Assembly (NCBI GenBank): GCA_002710685.1
Contig: PALD01000080.1
Span: forward strand, 248,001-312,000
Direction: 5' to 3'
Length of the DNA: 64,000 nucleotides
Source: Cytophagaceae bacterium
GTDB taxonomy: Bacteria; Bacteroidota; Bacteroidia; Flavobacteriales; Flavobacteriaceae
Under the pieces are notes generated by a model, which had not been told where the DNA came from, made no database searches, and saw nothing but the letters and a program-made list of their open reading frames with translations. This document shows positions 15,921-25,590 of this stretch, piece by piece. Position 1 is the stretch's first letter, and each line of letters opens with the position of its first letter. Made by a program: the position numbers and the translations under genes.

Positions 15921-16808
15921 TCATTTCTCAAACCTGGAGACAGCTTTTATCATCCGGTCATTGCCAAATATATCCTTGCGCAGTTCCACTTCAGCAAAGC
16001 CCAGTCCTGCAATCAATCTCACGGTCTCAACTCCTAGATATTGATTGATCTCATAATACAGCAATCCATCTTTCTTCAAAGCTTTTGTGGCAAATTCAGC
16101 AATGCTTTTATAAAATTTCAACGCATCTTCATCTGGTACAAAAAGTGCCGTGTGGGGTTCATTATCAAGTACATTGGGCTGTATTTCGGCTTTTTCCAGT
16201 TCACGCACGTATGGTGGGTTTGAAACCACTATGTCAAATTCAGCAAAGTCTGAATTTTTAAATAAGTCCTCAGGATTTAAAGCATCACCTTTAATAAAAG
16301 TGACCTCAACTTCATTCAGTTTGGCATTTTGCCTTGCGGTTTGTAACGCTTCCGCGGAAATATCAACGGCAAACACCTCAGCGTCGAGGCTTTTGGCCAG
16401 ACTTATCGCAATACATCCAGAACCCGTCCCGATATCTAAAATCTTGAGCTTACTGCCCACTGCTATTGAAACCTGCCGACTGTCATTAATAATCCATTCC
16501 ACCAGTTCTTCAGTCTCCGGCCGAGGGATCAAAACCGCAGGGTTTACTTTAAATGGCAGTCCATAAAACTCGGTTTCTCCCAGGATATACTGTAACGGCT
16601 CATGGGTTTTCAGCCTATCAAGGGCGTTTAAAACCCGTGTTTCTTGCTCTTTTGGCAACGAGTCATTACGGTTTAGCGAAACATCGATACGTGACATATC
16701 TGCGTAGCTTTCGCAGCAGCGATAAAAAAAATTGCGTGCTTCTTCCTCAGGATAATCAAGACGCAAATCATCAACAAACCGTTGTCGTAGCCCGTCTAAA
16801 GTCATCAT
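15921..16808 (-). CDS. prmC: Release factor glutamine N5-methyltransferase
   Basis: 295 aa. It methylates the GGQ glutamine of peptide-chain release factors RF1 and RF2. N-terminal helical domain, then a SAM-binding fold with ILDIGTGSGCIAISLA and the catalytic NPPY motif in VVSNPPYVRELE. Two adjacent ATG codons overlap the stop of the acetyltransferase gene upstream, so the two genes are translationally coupled. A partial copy of the palindrome family lies near 16348. Confidence 0.94.
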   Translation of the reverse strand: MMTLDGLRQRFVDDLRLDYPEEEARNFFYRCCESYADMSRIDVSLNRNDSLPKEQETRVLNALDRLKTHEPLQYILGETEFYGLPFKVNPAVLIPRPETEELVEWIINDSRQVSIAVGSKLKILDIGTGSGCIAISLAKSLDAEVFAVDISAEALQTARQNAKLNEVEVTFIKGDALNPEDLFKNSDFAEFDIVVSNPPYVRELEKAEIQPNVLDNEPHTALFVPDEDALKFYKSIAEFATKALKKDGLLYYEINQYLGVETVRLIAGLGFAEVELRKDIFGNDRMIKAVSRFEK

Positions 16809-17326
16809 AAACTTTTAAGCAAATGGACAGGGCAACTACAATGACCGGTGTCTCCCATGGGGCCATCAATGTACTCAAAACCGTTGCGGCGATAGAGTTT
16901 TTGGGCGGCTTCCATGTTTGGCATGGTCTCAATATACATCTTTTCAAACCCGTTTGCTTTCGCGAAAGCAATACAGGTATCCATCATTTTTTGTCCTACC
17001 CCCTTACCGCGGATGCCGTTGAGAAAGTACATTTTTTGCAGTTCGCAGACCGGCCCGTCATAATTGTCAAGTTGCGCGATGCCCGCACCGCCCAGGAGCC
17101 TGCCATTGTCCTCCACGATAAAATATTCGGCTTTTGACCTTTGGTAGGTTTCAAACATTTCGTCAAGGGCCTTGTCAGCATAAGCGGTTCCCACTTTTGG
17201 CACGTCCATCTCAAGAAGCACGGTACGGATGACCTTGGCTATTTCTTTATTGTCTGATTTTTTGATGGGTCTTATCTCCACGATTTGTGAATTTTTAAGG
17301 GTATTTTTGAGGCTGTGAAGATACAT
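16805..17326 (-). CDS. GNAT-family N-acetyltransferase
   Basis: 173 aa from the ATG at 17326; a GTG at 17281 would give 158 aa starting VEIRPIKKSD, closer to the usual GNAT start. The acetyl-CoA-binding region is RGKGVGQKMMDTCIAFAKANGFEKMYIET, followed by the typical LYRRNGFEYIDGPM. The substrate is unknown. The gene is divergent from ribD and, with the ATG start, overlaps its 5' end by 12 bp. A perfect copy of the palindrome family at 16955-16970 encodes AFAKA inside the acetyl-CoA motif. Confidence 0.85.
   Translation of the reverse strand: MYLHSLKNTLKNSQIVEIRPIKKSDNKEIAKVIRTVLLEMDVPKVGTAYADKALDEMFETYQRSKAEYFIVEDNGRLLGGAGIAQLDNYDGPVCELQKMYFLNGIRGKGVGQKMMDTCIAFAKANGFEKMYIETMPNMEAAQKLYRRNGFEYIDGPMGDTGHCSCPVHLLKSL
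16955..16970. repeat. Palindrome family copy in the GNAT gene
   Basis: TGCTTTCGCGAAAGCA, a perfect 16-bp palindrome. Confidence 0.75.
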
Positions 17327-18361
17327 GAAAAATACATGAAGCGCTGCCTGCAACTCGCTAAAAACGGATTGGGAACAACCTATCCCAACCCCCTGGTGGG
17401 CAGTGTTATCGTGCATGACGACCTTATTATTGGTGAGGGCTGGCACCGCAAGGCCGGTGAACCACACGCCGAGGTAAATGCAGTAAACAGCGTTAAAAAT
17501 CCTGAACTTCTCAAAGATTCAACCATCTATGTAAGCCTAGAGCCCTGCAGTCATTATGGCAAGACACCACCGTGTAGTGATTTGATCATTGCAAAGGGCA
17601 TTAAAAAGGTCGTTGTGGGCACGGTCGACCCATTTGCTGAAGTCGCTGGCCGGGGCATAAAAAAACTGCTTGACGCCGGCCATGAGGTCATTGTGGGCAT
17701 CCTCGATAAAGAATGCCAGGAAATCAACAAACGGTTTTTTACTTTTCACAAAAAAAAACGTCCGTACATTATTTTAAAATGGGCCGAAAGCGCTGATGGC
17801 CTTATCGCCCCGGCACCCATAACCCGAAAGAAAAAAGAACCGGTATGGATTACAAATCCCTATAGCCGTCAACTGGTGCATAAATGGCGCGCCCAGGAAC
17901 AGGCAATCCTGGTGGGTACACAAACCGCCCTGGCGGACAACCCCAGCCTGACCACCCGGGAATGGGCCGGCCCCTCGCCTACCCGCATCGTCTTGGATAG
18001 AAAAGGTACGCTTCCGCGAAATCTACAACTCTTCAATCATGATGCACCTACCCTGGTTTTTACCGAAACCGAAAGCAAGGAAGTAGCAAACGTGAATTTT
18101 ATACGGGTTGATTTTGGCGAAAGCCTCATAGAACAGATTCTAGATCACCTCCATACCAAGGGGTTGCAGTCACTTATCGTGGAGGGAGGGGCAAAAACCT
18201 TGCAAACCTTTATCGATAAAGGGCTCTGGGACGAAGCACGTATTTTTAAGGGAGAAACTTTCTTACAGCAAGGGATTGCCGCACCCATGTTAAATGCCCC
18301 TGAACAAGACGTTAGATTTATCTTAAAGGACAAGCTCACCATATTGCGTTGCGGCAATTAA
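17315..18361 (+). CDS. ribD: Riboflavin biosynthesis bifunctional deaminase/reductase
   Basis: 348 aa, GTG start (MKIHEKYMKRCLQLAKNG fits the family; an ATG at 17336 is the alternative). Residues 1-145 form the zinc-dependent pyrimidine deaminase with PHAEVNAV and EPCSHYGKTPPCSDL. Residues about 150-345 form the NADPH-dependent reductase with DGLIAP, VGTQTALADNPSLTTR and IVEGGAKTLQTFI. It carries out the second and third steps of riboflavin synthesis. The start overlaps or nearly abuts the divergent acetyltransferase gene. Confidence 0.94.
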   Translation: MKIHEKYMKRCLQLAKNGLGTTYPNPLVGSVIVHDDLIIGEGWHRKAGEPHAEVNAVNSVKNPELLKDSTIYVSLEPCSHYGKTPPCSDLIIAKGIKKVVVGTVDPFAEVAGRGIKKLLDAGHEVIVGILDKECQEINKRFFTFHKKKRPYIILKWAESADGLIAPAPITRKKKEPVWITNPYSRQLVHKWRAQEQAILVGTQTALADNPSLTTREWAGPSPTRIVLDRKGTLPRNLQLFNHDAPTLVFTETESKEVANVNFIRVDFGESLIEQILDHLHTKGLQSLIVEGGAKTLQTFIDKGLWDEARIFKGETFLQQGIAAPMLNAPEQDVRFILKDKLTILRCGN

Positions 18362-18400
18362 TCGTAACTTACGGGATAGCCTAATCAACCACTTATCTTC

Positions 18401-20191
18401 ATGCAAAAAAATACGCTATGGGCACTCCTGCTCTGCTTGTTCAACATGCTGGGTCAAGCCCAAAAAACACCAGATACCACTGATGCAAGACCAGAATTCC
18501 CCTCAACGGATTCAACGGTCACGCAAAAAGGAAGATATGGTGTCAATGCCGTGCGCGAATACAATGAGGCGTATTATATTTTAAGCCGGTTGAATCAAAA
18601 TATAGGGCTTCCGCCAAATAAATTCAACTTTCAGACCCCACAGGCCACACTTGAACATTTTATCAACAGCTGCCGCAACAAGCGTTTTGCCGATGCTGCG
18701 TATGCCCTTAACCTGAACCTCTTACCGGAAAACCTTACCCAGGATGAGGCTGCCGAACTTGCTGAGAAACTCTATTTTGTATTGAACCAGCGTGTAAAAA
18801 TCGACTGGGGGAGCCTGCCAGATAGGCCTGATGGGCAGATAGACATCTATACGACCACAAACCAGGCCATTGCGGGAAGCCCACGGCGAAGCGTGGTTTT
18901 TGGAGAGGTTTTCCTGGGTGACCAGGACGTGGTCATGCGCCTGCAACGGGTGAAGTACAAGGATTTTGGCGCCTTCTGGATGATATCTGCCAACACGGTT
19001 GAAAACATTGATGCGCTGTACAGGGAGTATGGTCCCAGAAAGCTGGATCGCTCTATGCCAGAGTGGGCGCGCATACAGTTTTTGAGCATTCCCATCTGGA
19101 AGTTCGTGGGGGCCATCCTCTTGATTTTTCTTTCATATCTCCTGGGAAAATTCTGCACACGGGTATTTAAACATCTCTTTCAACGCTCAAAAAAGGCCTG
19201 GATGAGCACCATATCAAACCGGCTCGCGGTGCCAGCGGGATTTGCCGTAGGGGTGTTGTTTTTTTACGTGACGCTCAATTATTTGATTTCGTTTAACGGC
19301 AGTTTTGCCAGCACGCTCTATGCGGCACTGCTCATAGTCGTGGTCTGTGCGATAACCTGGTTCATCATGCGGTTTATAGATTCATTCATGATCTATGTTG
19401 CAGAAAATAAAATAGGCGATTCTGACCCTGAAGAAAACAGGGAGGCACGTATGATGATGACCTATATTTCTGTAGCGAGAAGGGTGTTGACCTTTATTGT
19501 CATCATCGTGGGCATTACCATTATCGTGTCACAGTTCAGGTCTTTTGAAAAGTTGGGTATTTCATTATTGGCTTCGGCTGGGCTGGCAACCGTTATTTTA
19601 GGTATTGCGGCCCAGAGCACCCTGGGCAATATCATTGCCGGGATACAGATAGCCATCACCAGGCCTGCTCAGATAGGCGATACGGTAATCATTGATGATG
19701 AATGGGGATATGTCGAGGATATCAGGTTTACCTATATGGTGGTGCGCACCTGGGACTGGCGCCGTCTCATCGTGCCCTTAAAGGATATTGTCTCAAACAC
19801 GTTTGAAAACTGGTCCATGACCAGTGCTCATCAAATAAGGCCGGTAATCCTTTTTGCTGATTACAAGATCGATGTGCAAAAAGTAAGGGACCATTTTGAG
19901 AAAATCCTGAAATCTTCAGAACACTGGGATGAGCAACACCCGCCCGTGGTCCAGGTAGTCGATATGACTGAAAAATCAATCAAGATACGTTGCCTGTGCA
20001 GTGCAAAAGATGCCAGCAGCACGTGGGACCTGCATTGTGAACTGCGGGAAAAAATGGTGCGTTTTGTGGCTGACCTTGAAGATGGCAAGCACCTGGCGCA
20101 GGAGCGTATCAACTTTAAGAATTTGCAGCAATCAGATTTGAGTAGCTTTCGCGAAAGCGAAACAAAAAAGAACCGCACTAGAGACAATTAA
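18401..20191 (+). CDS. MscS-family mechanosensitive channel
   Basis: 596 aa with a signal peptide (ending GQAQK), then a periplasmic domain of about 200 residues, and membrane helices at about 230-250, 270-295, 305-330, 360-385 and 388-410. The pore and MscS domain contain LGISLLASAGLATVILGIAAQSTLGNIIAGIQIAITRPAQIGDTV. It releases solutes on hypo-osmotic stress through the inner membrane. The size and periplasmic extension put it with the larger MscM/YbdG-like channels. The 3' end contains a palindrome copy at 20145-20158 encoding FRES. Confidence 0.9.
   Translation: MQKNTLWALLLCLFNMLGQAQKTPDTTDARPEFPSTDSTVTQKGRYGVNAVREYNEAYYILSRLNQNIGLPPNKFNFQTPQATLEHFINSCRNKRFADAAYALNLNLLPENLTQDEAAELAEKLYFVLNQRVKIDWGSLPDRPDGQIDIYTTTNQAIAGSPRRSVVFGEVFLGDQDVVMRLQRVKYKDFGAFWMISANTVENIDALYREYGPRKLDRSMPEWARIQFLSIPIWKFVGAILLIFLSYLLGKFCTRVFKHLFQRSKKAWMSTISNRLAVPAGFAVGVLFFYVTLNYLISFNGSFASTLYAALLIVVVCAITWFIMRFIDSFMIYVAENKIGDSDPEENREARMMMTYISVARRVLTFIVIIVGITIIVSQFRSFEKLGISLLASAGLATVILGIAAQSTLGNIIAGIQIAITRPAQIGDTVIIDDEWGYVEDIRFTYMVVRTWDWRRLIVPLKDIVSNTFENWSMTSAHQIRPVILFADYKIDVQKVRDHFEKILKSSEHWDEQHPPVVQVVDMTEKSIKIRCLCSAKDASSTWDLHCELREKMVRFVADLEDGKHLAQERINFKNLQQSDLSSFRESETKKNRTRDN
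20145..20158. repeat. Palindrome family copy in the MscS gene
   Basis: GCTTTCGCGAAAGC, a perfect 14-bp palindrome, 33 bp before the gene's stop codon. Confidence 0.75.
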
Positions 20192-20195
20192 TGTA

Positions 20196-20224
20196 TTGCT
20201 TTTTAAAGGGTATTGTTACTTTTG
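20196..20224 (+). promoter_or_regulatory. Promoter of the udk operon
   Basis: TTG at 20196-20198 and TACTTTTG at 20217-20224 with an 18-bp spacer match the Bacteroidota -33/-7 consensus. A short leader precedes the ATG at 20243. Confidence 0.5.
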
Positions 20225-20242
20225 CAAACAAACACAATATTA

Positions 20243-20851
20243 ATGCTCATTATAGGAATCGCAGGCGGAACCGGTAGCGGTAAAACGACCGTTGTAAAAC
20301 AGATTGTAGATGAACTGCCCGTGGGCGAGGTGACCGTTATCTCGCAAGATTCCTACTATCGCGACACATCGCACCTCACCTATGAAGAAAGGGTCAAGAT
20401 AAACTTTGACCATCCCAAATCAATTGATTTTGAGCTGCTTGAAAAACACCTCATTGCACTACGAGAAGGCTTGACCATCGAGCAGCCCGTATATTCTTTT
20501 AAAGAGCACAACCGCCTGGATGAAACGGTGAACACAAAACCCAGAAAAGTGGTCATTGTAGAGGGCATCCTCATACTTACCCATCCTGAAGTGCGCGAAC
20601 TCTTTGACATCAAGATATTTGTACATGCAGATTCTGATGAACGCTTGATACGCAGGTTAAAGCGGGACATTGCAGAGCGTGGCCGTGACCTTGACGAGGT
20701 CCTCACCCGCTATCAGACCACGCTAAAACCCATGCACCAGCAATTTATAGAGCCCACAAAAGAGTTTGCTGACCTGATAATACCCAACAACAGGTATAAT
20801 ACCGTGGCCGTTGACATCGTTAGGACGATAATCAATCACCGTTTAGTTTAA
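20243..20851 (+). CDS. udk: Uridine kinase
   Basis: 202 aa from the ATG at 20243 (MLIIGIAGGTGSGKTT). It phosphorylates uridine and cytidine with ATP or GTP in pyrimidine salvage. The P-loop GGTGSGKTT is at the N-terminus, followed by ISQDSYYRDTSHL and FDHPKSIDFELL, both typical of the family. A longer reading from 20213 would place the start within the promoter, so the ATG is preferred. It is followed 21 bp later by the FtsB/DivIC gene. Confidence 0.94.
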   Translation: MLIIGIAGGTGSGKTTVVKQIVDELPVGEVTVISQDSYYRDTSHLTYEERVKINFDHPKSIDFELLEKHLIALREGLTIEQPVYSFKEHNRLDETVNTKPRKVVIVEGILILTHPEVRELFDIKIFVHADSDERLIRRLKRDIAERGRDLDEVLTRYQTTLKPMHQQFIEPTKEFADLIIPNNRYNTVAVDIVRTIINHRLV

Positions 20852-20872
20852 AATCTTTATTTTTCAGGGGGA

Positions 20873-21205
20873 ATGGTCAAAAAATTAAGAGAAAAGAGAT
20901 GGTTTAGGATCTTGAGCAACAAATATGTGCTCATCCTGGTCATTTTTGCGATTTGGATGATTTTTTTTGACACAAATTCCTGGTTCATACACCATGAACT
21001 TGACAAGGAAATCGATAAGCTAGAGGGTAACAAAGAGTACTTTAAACGGGAGATGAAATCTGACAAGGAACAAATAAAAAACCTGAAGGACAGCGTTGAA
21101 CTGGAGCGTTTTGCCCGTGAAGAATACAAGATGAAAAAGGACGGTGAGGAGATTTTCCTTATAGAATATGAGGACAGCATAGAAAACAAAACAGATGACC
21201 AGTAA
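20873..21205 (+). CDS. FtsB/DivIC-family septum formation initiator
   Basis: 110 aa bitopic protein: short cytoplasmic N-terminus, one membrane helix (about 17-35) and a leucine-zipper-like coiled coil (about 40-90) ending in the family pattern ERFAREEYKMKKDGEEIFLIEYE. It forms part of the FtsQBL division complex. A run AGGGGG lies just upstream of the start, an unusual Shine-Dalgarno-like element for this phylum. It overlaps the start of the mutase small-subunit gene by 11 bp. Confidence 0.88.
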   Translation: MVKKLREKRWFRILSNKYVLILVIFAIWMIFFDTNSWFIHHELDKEIDKLEGNKEYFKREMKSDKEQIKNLKDSVELERFAREEYKMKKDGEEIFLIEYEDSIENKTDDQ

Positions 21206-22550
21206 GCTCTTTGAAGAATTTCAACCCGTATCAGCAAAGGCATTCAAGCAAAAGATCCAGTTTGACCTGGACGGTGCGGAGTATAACAAAACCCTGGTGT
21301 GGCATACCCCAGAAGGCATTGATGTAAAGCCCTTTTATCATCGTGAAGAGACCACCATGCTTGAGGTTCCCGCATTTCCCAAGACCTGGAAGATTGGTGA
21401 AGAAACCTACATCTCAAATACCGTAAAAACCGTTGAAAAGCTAAACGACCTGGCCGTGTACGGGGTTGAGGCCATCTGTTTAAAAGCCGATAAAAAATTT
21501 GATATCCCTGCTATCTTTTCGGCGATACCGGTGGATTTTCCTATCTATTTGAACCTCTCTTTTTTTGATACCGCTTTCGCGGAAGCGATACAGGCACAAT
21601 CCATATTATCTGGACACCAGGTTTTTTTAAACATCGACCCCATAGGCCGTCTCGCCGCTGACGGGAACTGGTTTGACAAAATGGATAAAGACCTTGCAAA
21701 TCTTGGTGATTTGCTTTCTAGCGAAAAAAAAACAAATACCATCTCCATCGATGTAGCCCTGTTTCAAAATGCGGGAGCGACCATCGTGCAACAGTTGGCA
21801 TACGCTTTGGCACAAGCCAATGAATACCTAAACCGCTATGGGAAAAAAACGGGCAAACTGACCTTTACAGTTGCCGTGGGCTCAAATTATTTCTTTGAAA
21901 TCGCAAAATTGCGGGCCCTGAGAATCCTTTATGCCACGCTTGCAAAAGAATACAATGCAGGAGAAAGTTGCCACATTGTAGCCCGGCCCACACTGCGCAA
22001 CAAGACAATTTACGATTACAATACAAACCTGCTGCGCACCACGACAGAGTGCATGAGCGCAATTTTGGGCGGAGCAGACACCGTCTTGAATTTGCCATAC
22101 GATTATATCTACCACAAGACCAATGACTTTGGACAGCGTATTTCTCGCAATCAGTTATTGATTCTAAAGGAAGAAAGCTATTTTGATACGCTGCAAACCC
22201 CGGCACGAGGTTCTTATTATATTGAGGGCCTAACGCAGCAGTTTGCTGATAGAGCCTTGGCTTTATTCAAGGAAATTGAAACCGGTGGTGGGTTTCTCGC
22301 CCAGCTCAAACCTGGGCTCATTCAAAAGAAAATCAAGGAAAGCGCGGCACACGAGCAACAGCTTTTTGATAAACAAGAGAAAGTATTGCTGGGCACTAAC
22401 AAGCACCCCAACCCAGATGACCGGATGAAGGACAACCTGGAGCTCTACCCTTTCGTAAAAACGAAACCCAGAAAGACGTTGCTGGAACCCATTATCCCAC
22501 GAAGACTAGCGGAGAATATTGAGAAACAAAGACTTGAAAAAGAAATATAA
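21195..22550 (+). CDS. mutA: Methylmalonyl-CoA mutase, small (beta) subunit
   Basis: 451 aa. It forms the non-catalytic half of the heterodimer that interconverts methylmalonyl-CoA and succinyl-CoA. The mutase TIM-barrel-like domain is present (for example [20 protein letters not shown] near the start and the barrel end [20 protein letters not shown]), but there is no C-terminal B12-binding DxHxxG motif, as expected for this subunit. It overlaps both neighbours (11 bp with the FtsB gene, 1 bp with mutB), so translational coupling is likely. A palindrome copy lies at 21572-21587. Confidence 0.92.
   Translation: MTSKLFEEFQPVSAKAFKQKIQFDLDGAEYNKTLVWHTPEGIDVKPFYHREETTMLEVPAFPKTWKIGEETYISNTVKTVEKLNDLAVYGVEAICLKADKKFDIPAIFSAIPVDFPIYLNLSFFDTAFAEAIQAQSILSGHQVFLNIDPIGRLAADGNWFDKMDKDLANLGDLLSSEKKTNTISIDVALFQNAGATIVQQLAYALAQANEYLNRYGKKTGKLTFTVAVGSNYFFEIAKLRALRILYATLAKEYNAGESCHIVARPTLRNKTIYDYNTNLLRTTTECMSAILGGADTVLNLPYDYIYHKTNDFGQRISRNQLLILKEESYFDTLQTPARGSYYIEGLTQQFADRALALFKEIETGGGFLAQLKPGLIQKKIKESAAHEQQLFDKQEKVLLGTNKHPNPDDRMKDNLELYPFVKTKPRKTLLEPIIPRRLAENIEKQRLEKEI
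21572..21587. repeat. Palindrome family copy in mutA
   Basis: CGCTTTCGCGGAAGCG, a 16-bp palindrome with one mismatched pair, read as AFAEA. Confidence 0.7.
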
Positions 22551-24610
22551 TGCAGCGCAAAGACGTTCAACATATTAACCTCGATCCCTTTAAAAAATCA
22601 GCCGAATATCCTGAGGTTGAGCATCTGGATTTTGCTGCTGGTATTCCGCCATATTTGCGTGGTCCTTACAGCACAATGTACGTGCGCCACCCCTGGACCA
22701 TCAGGCAGTATGCAGGTTTCTCAACCGCCGAAGAAAGCAACGCTTTTTATCGCCGCAATTTGGATGCCGGCCAAAAAGGGCTTTCCGTGGCTTTTGACCT
22801 TGCAACGCATCGCGGGTATGACAGCGACCATGAGCGCGTGGTGGGTGATGTGGGCAAAGCCGGCGTCGCCATTGACAGCGTCGAGGACATGAAAATCCTT
22901 TTTGATGGCATTCCGCTAGATAAAATGTCTGTTTCCATGACCATGAACGGCGCCGTGTTGCCCATCATGGCCTTTTATATCGTGGCGGCCGAGGAGCAGG
23001 GCGTCTCGCCAGAAAAATTGGATGGCACCATACAAAATGACATCCTCAAGGAGTTCATGGTGCGCAACACCTATATCTACCCGCCTACCCCGTCCATGCG
23101 CATCATTTCAGATATCTTTAAGTTCGCTTCCGCGAAAATGCCTCGTTTCAACTCCATTTCCATCTCTGGCTACCACATGCAAGAAGCCGGTGCAACCCCT
23201 GAAATTGAACTTGCATATACACTAGCAGATGGAAGGGAATACATAAAAACCGGCATCGCCGCCGGTATGGACGTAGATAAATTTGCGCCCAGGCTTTCCT
23301 TTTTCTGGGCCATTGGGATGGACCATTTTAGGGAAATCGCAAAAATGCGTGCCGCAAGGATGCTTTGGGCAAAAATCGTGGGCGAGTTCAACCCAAAAAA
23401 CCAAAAATCACTTTCCTTAAGAACGCATTGCCAGACCAGTGGATGGAGCCTTACCGAGCAAGACCCGTTCAACAATGTTGCGCGCACCACCATTGAAGCG
23501 GCCGCGGCCGCCTTTGGGGGAACCCAAAGTCTGCACACAAACGCGCTGGACGAAGCCATTGCCCTGCCCACGGATTTTTCAGCAAGGATTGCCAGGAACA
23601 CACAAATCTACCTTCAGGAAGAAACTGAAATCACCAGAACGGTCGACCCGTGGGCAGGAAGTCTTTTCGTTGAAAAACTAACCGAAGAAATCGCCCAAAG
23701 GGCGTGGGAGCTTATCAAAGAAGTCGAAGAACTGGGTGGAATGACCAAGGCCATTGAAAAAGGCATCCCAAAACTGCGTATCGAGGAGGCTGCCGCCAAA
23801 AAGCAAGCACGTATAGACAGCGGTCAGGACATTATCGTGGGGGTGAATAAATTTCGCGCCCCAGCAGAAGAACCGTTACAATTCATGGAGGTTGACAATG
23901 CACAGGTGCGCCGTTCACAAATTGAAAGACTCAGCAATATCAAGGCCTCGCGTGATCCTAAAAGAGTTGGTGCAACGTTAAAAGCCTTGACGGAAGGCGT
24001 AAAGAATAACAAAAATTTATTGGAACTAGCCGTGGAGGCTGCCCGTGAAAGGGCTACCTTAGGGGAAATTTCAGATGCTCTGGAGGAGGTTTTTGGCAGG
24101 CATAAAGCCGAAGTAAAATCCTTTAGTGGCGTGTACAGCAAAGAAGTGAAAGACGATAAATCGTTTCAAAAAGCAAGGGAATTAGCAGATAAATTTGCCG
24201 AACTCGATGGTCGCAGACCCCGCATCATGATTGCAAAAATGGGTCAGGATGGTCACGACCGGGGTGCAAAAGTGGTCGCCACCGGTTATGCTGATGTGGG
24301 CTTTGATGTAGATATTGGTCCGCTGTTTCAAACACCGGCAGAGGCCGCGCGGCAAGCCACTGAAAATGATGTGCATATCCTAGGTGTTTCATCGCAAGCT
24401 GCCGGTCATAAAACCTTGGTTCCCCAAGTGATTGCAGAGCTTAAAAGGCTGGGCCGTGATGACATCATGGTGATTGTGGGAGGTGTGATCCCACAGCAGG
24501 ATTATGAATTTTTATTTGATGCGGGCGCTGTGGCTGTTTTTGTCCCAGGAACCAAGATAAGTGATGCCGCGATTGCTGTTTTAGAAATATTGATACAAAC
24601 CGTAGATTAA
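22550..24610 (+). CDS. mutB: Methylmalonyl-CoA mutase, large (alpha) catalytic subunit
   Basis: 686 aa. Residues about 20-530 form the substrate-binding barrel ([21 protein letters not shown] start as [42 protein letters not shown]). Residues about 555-686 form the B12-binding domain with [23 protein letters not shown], including the DxHxxG cobalt-ligand motif. It links propionate, valine and isoleucine breakdown to the TCA cycle, or runs in reverse for propionate production. It requires adenosylcobalamin. No epimerase or MeaB-type chaperone gene is seen nearby. A degenerate palindrome lies at 23125-23138. Confidence 0.95.
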   Translation: MQRKDVQHINLDPFKKSAEYPEVEHLDFAAGIPPYLRGPYSTMYVRHPWTIRQYAGFSTAEESNAFYRRNLDAGQKGLSVAFDLATHRGYDSDHERVVGDVGKAGVAIDSVEDMKILFDGIPLDKMSVSMTMNGAVLPIMAFYIVAAEEQGVSPEKLDGTIQNDILKEFMVRNTYIYPPTPSMRIISDIFKFASAKMPRFNSISISGYHMQEAGATPEIELAYTLADGREYIKTGIAAGMDVDKFAPRLSFFWAIGMDHFREIAKMRAARMLWAKIVGEFNPKNQKSLSLRTHCQTSGWSLTEQDPFNNVARTTIEAAAAAFGGTQSLHTNALDEAIALPTDFSARIARNTQIYLQEETEITRTVDPWAGSLFVEKLTEEIAQRAWELIKEVEELGGMTKAIEKGIPKLRIEEAAAKKQARIDSGQDIIVGVNKFRAPAEEPLQFMEVDNAQVRRSQIERLSNIKASRDPKRVGATLKALTEGVKNNKNLLELAVEAARERATLGEISDALEEVFGRHKAEVKSFSGVYSKEVKDDKSFQKARELADKFAELDGRRPRIMIAKMGQDGHDRGAKVVATGYADVGFDVDIGPLFQTPAEAARQATENDVHILGVSSQAAGHKTLVPQVIAELKRLGRDDIMVIVGGVIPQQDYEFLFDAGAVAVFVPGTKISDAAIAVLEILIQTVD

Positions 24611-24620
24611 AATATACCTT

Positions 24621-25502
24621 ATGAACTATAAAGAAGGAATGTTAAGAGAAGATGCCCTTGTGGGTAAAGTTATTGTGATCACCGGCGGTGGTAGCGGCCT
24701 GGGAAAAGCCATGACAAAATATTTCCTTGAGCTGGGCGCCAAAGTAGCCATAACCTCAAGAAACCTTGAAAAATTAAAAGGAACTGCCGAGGAACTGGAA
24801 AAAGAAACCGGCGGAAAGGTATTGCCCGTGCAATGCGACGTGCGTCATTATGACCAGGTGGAAGCCATGCTAAAAGCCTGCCTTGATGAATATGGACAAG
24901 TGGATGGTTTGCTCAACAACGCAGCGGGAAATTTCATTTCGCCTACGGAGCGACTTTCAGCAAATGCATTTGATACCATTATTGACATTGTTTTAAAAGG
25001 TTCAAAAAACTGTACGCTGGCTTTTGGGAAACACTGGATTGATACCAAACAGGAAACCAGCACCATCCTGAACATTGTGACCACCTATGCATGGACGGGT
25101 TCTGCATATGTGGTGCCAAGTGCCACGGCAAAAGCCGGTGTGCTGGCCATGACGCGTTCGCTGGCTGTTGAGTGGGCAAAATATGGTATTCGTTCTAACG
25201 CCATTGCTCCTGGCCCCTTCCCTACTAAAGGCGCGTGGGACAGGTTGTTGCCCGGCGAGTTGAAGGACAAGTTTGATCTGGCCAAAAAAGTCCCGCTAAA
25301 ACGTGTGGGCGACCATCAGGAACTGGCCAACCTGGCGGCTTATCTAATGTCAGATTTTTCAGCTTATATAAATGGCGAAGTGGTAACCATTGACGGTGGT
25401 GAATGGCTGGAAGGTGCCGGACAGTTCAATATTTTAAAGCATATCCCAGAAGAAATGTGGGATCAGCTGGAAGCGATGATCAGGGCTAAAAAGAGTAATT
25501 AG
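24621..25502 (+). CDS. Short-chain dehydrogenase/reductase, 2,4-dienoyl-CoA reductase-like
   Basis: 293 aa, classical SDR Rossmann fold. Cofactor motif TGGGSGLGKAM near residue 25, NNAAGNF at about 95-101, and the active-site region with TYAWTGSAYVVPSATAKAGVLAMTRSLAVEWAKYGIRSNAIAPGPF. In the usual Tyr-x-x-x-Lys position the sequence reads SATAKAG, with Ser/Ala in place of the classical Tyr, a variation known from dienoyl-CoA reductases. It would serve unsaturated fatty-acid oxidation. It follows mutB by 10 bp, consistent with an acyl-CoA catabolism operon. Confidence 0.85.
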   Translation: MNYKEGMLREDALVGKVIVITGGGSGLGKAMTKYFLELGAKVAITSRNLEKLKGTAEELEKETGGKVLPVQCDVRHYDQVEAMLKACLDEYGQVDGLLNNAAGNFISPTERLSANAFDTIIDIVLKGSKNCTLAFGKHWIDTKQETSTILNIVTTYAWTGSAYVVPSATAKAGVLAMTRSLAVEWAKYGIRSNAIAPGPFPTKGAWDRLLPGELKDKFDLAKKVPLKRVGDHQELANLAAYLMSDFSAYINGEVVTIDGGEWLEGAGQFNILKHIPEEMWDQLEAMIRAKKSN

Positions 25503-25590
25503 ATGTTAGTATTGAGATGTTAGACTCATCATATGCAGGTTAGCTAATTTGCTCATTAACCCATTTGCTAATTGATAAAAAAACCAACCC

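Noticed and set aside
17327-17467. N-terminal extension of the acetyltransferase by 47 residues
   Set aside because: It would run antisense through the well-conserved start of ribD, including its zinc-site region, and has no GNAT character.
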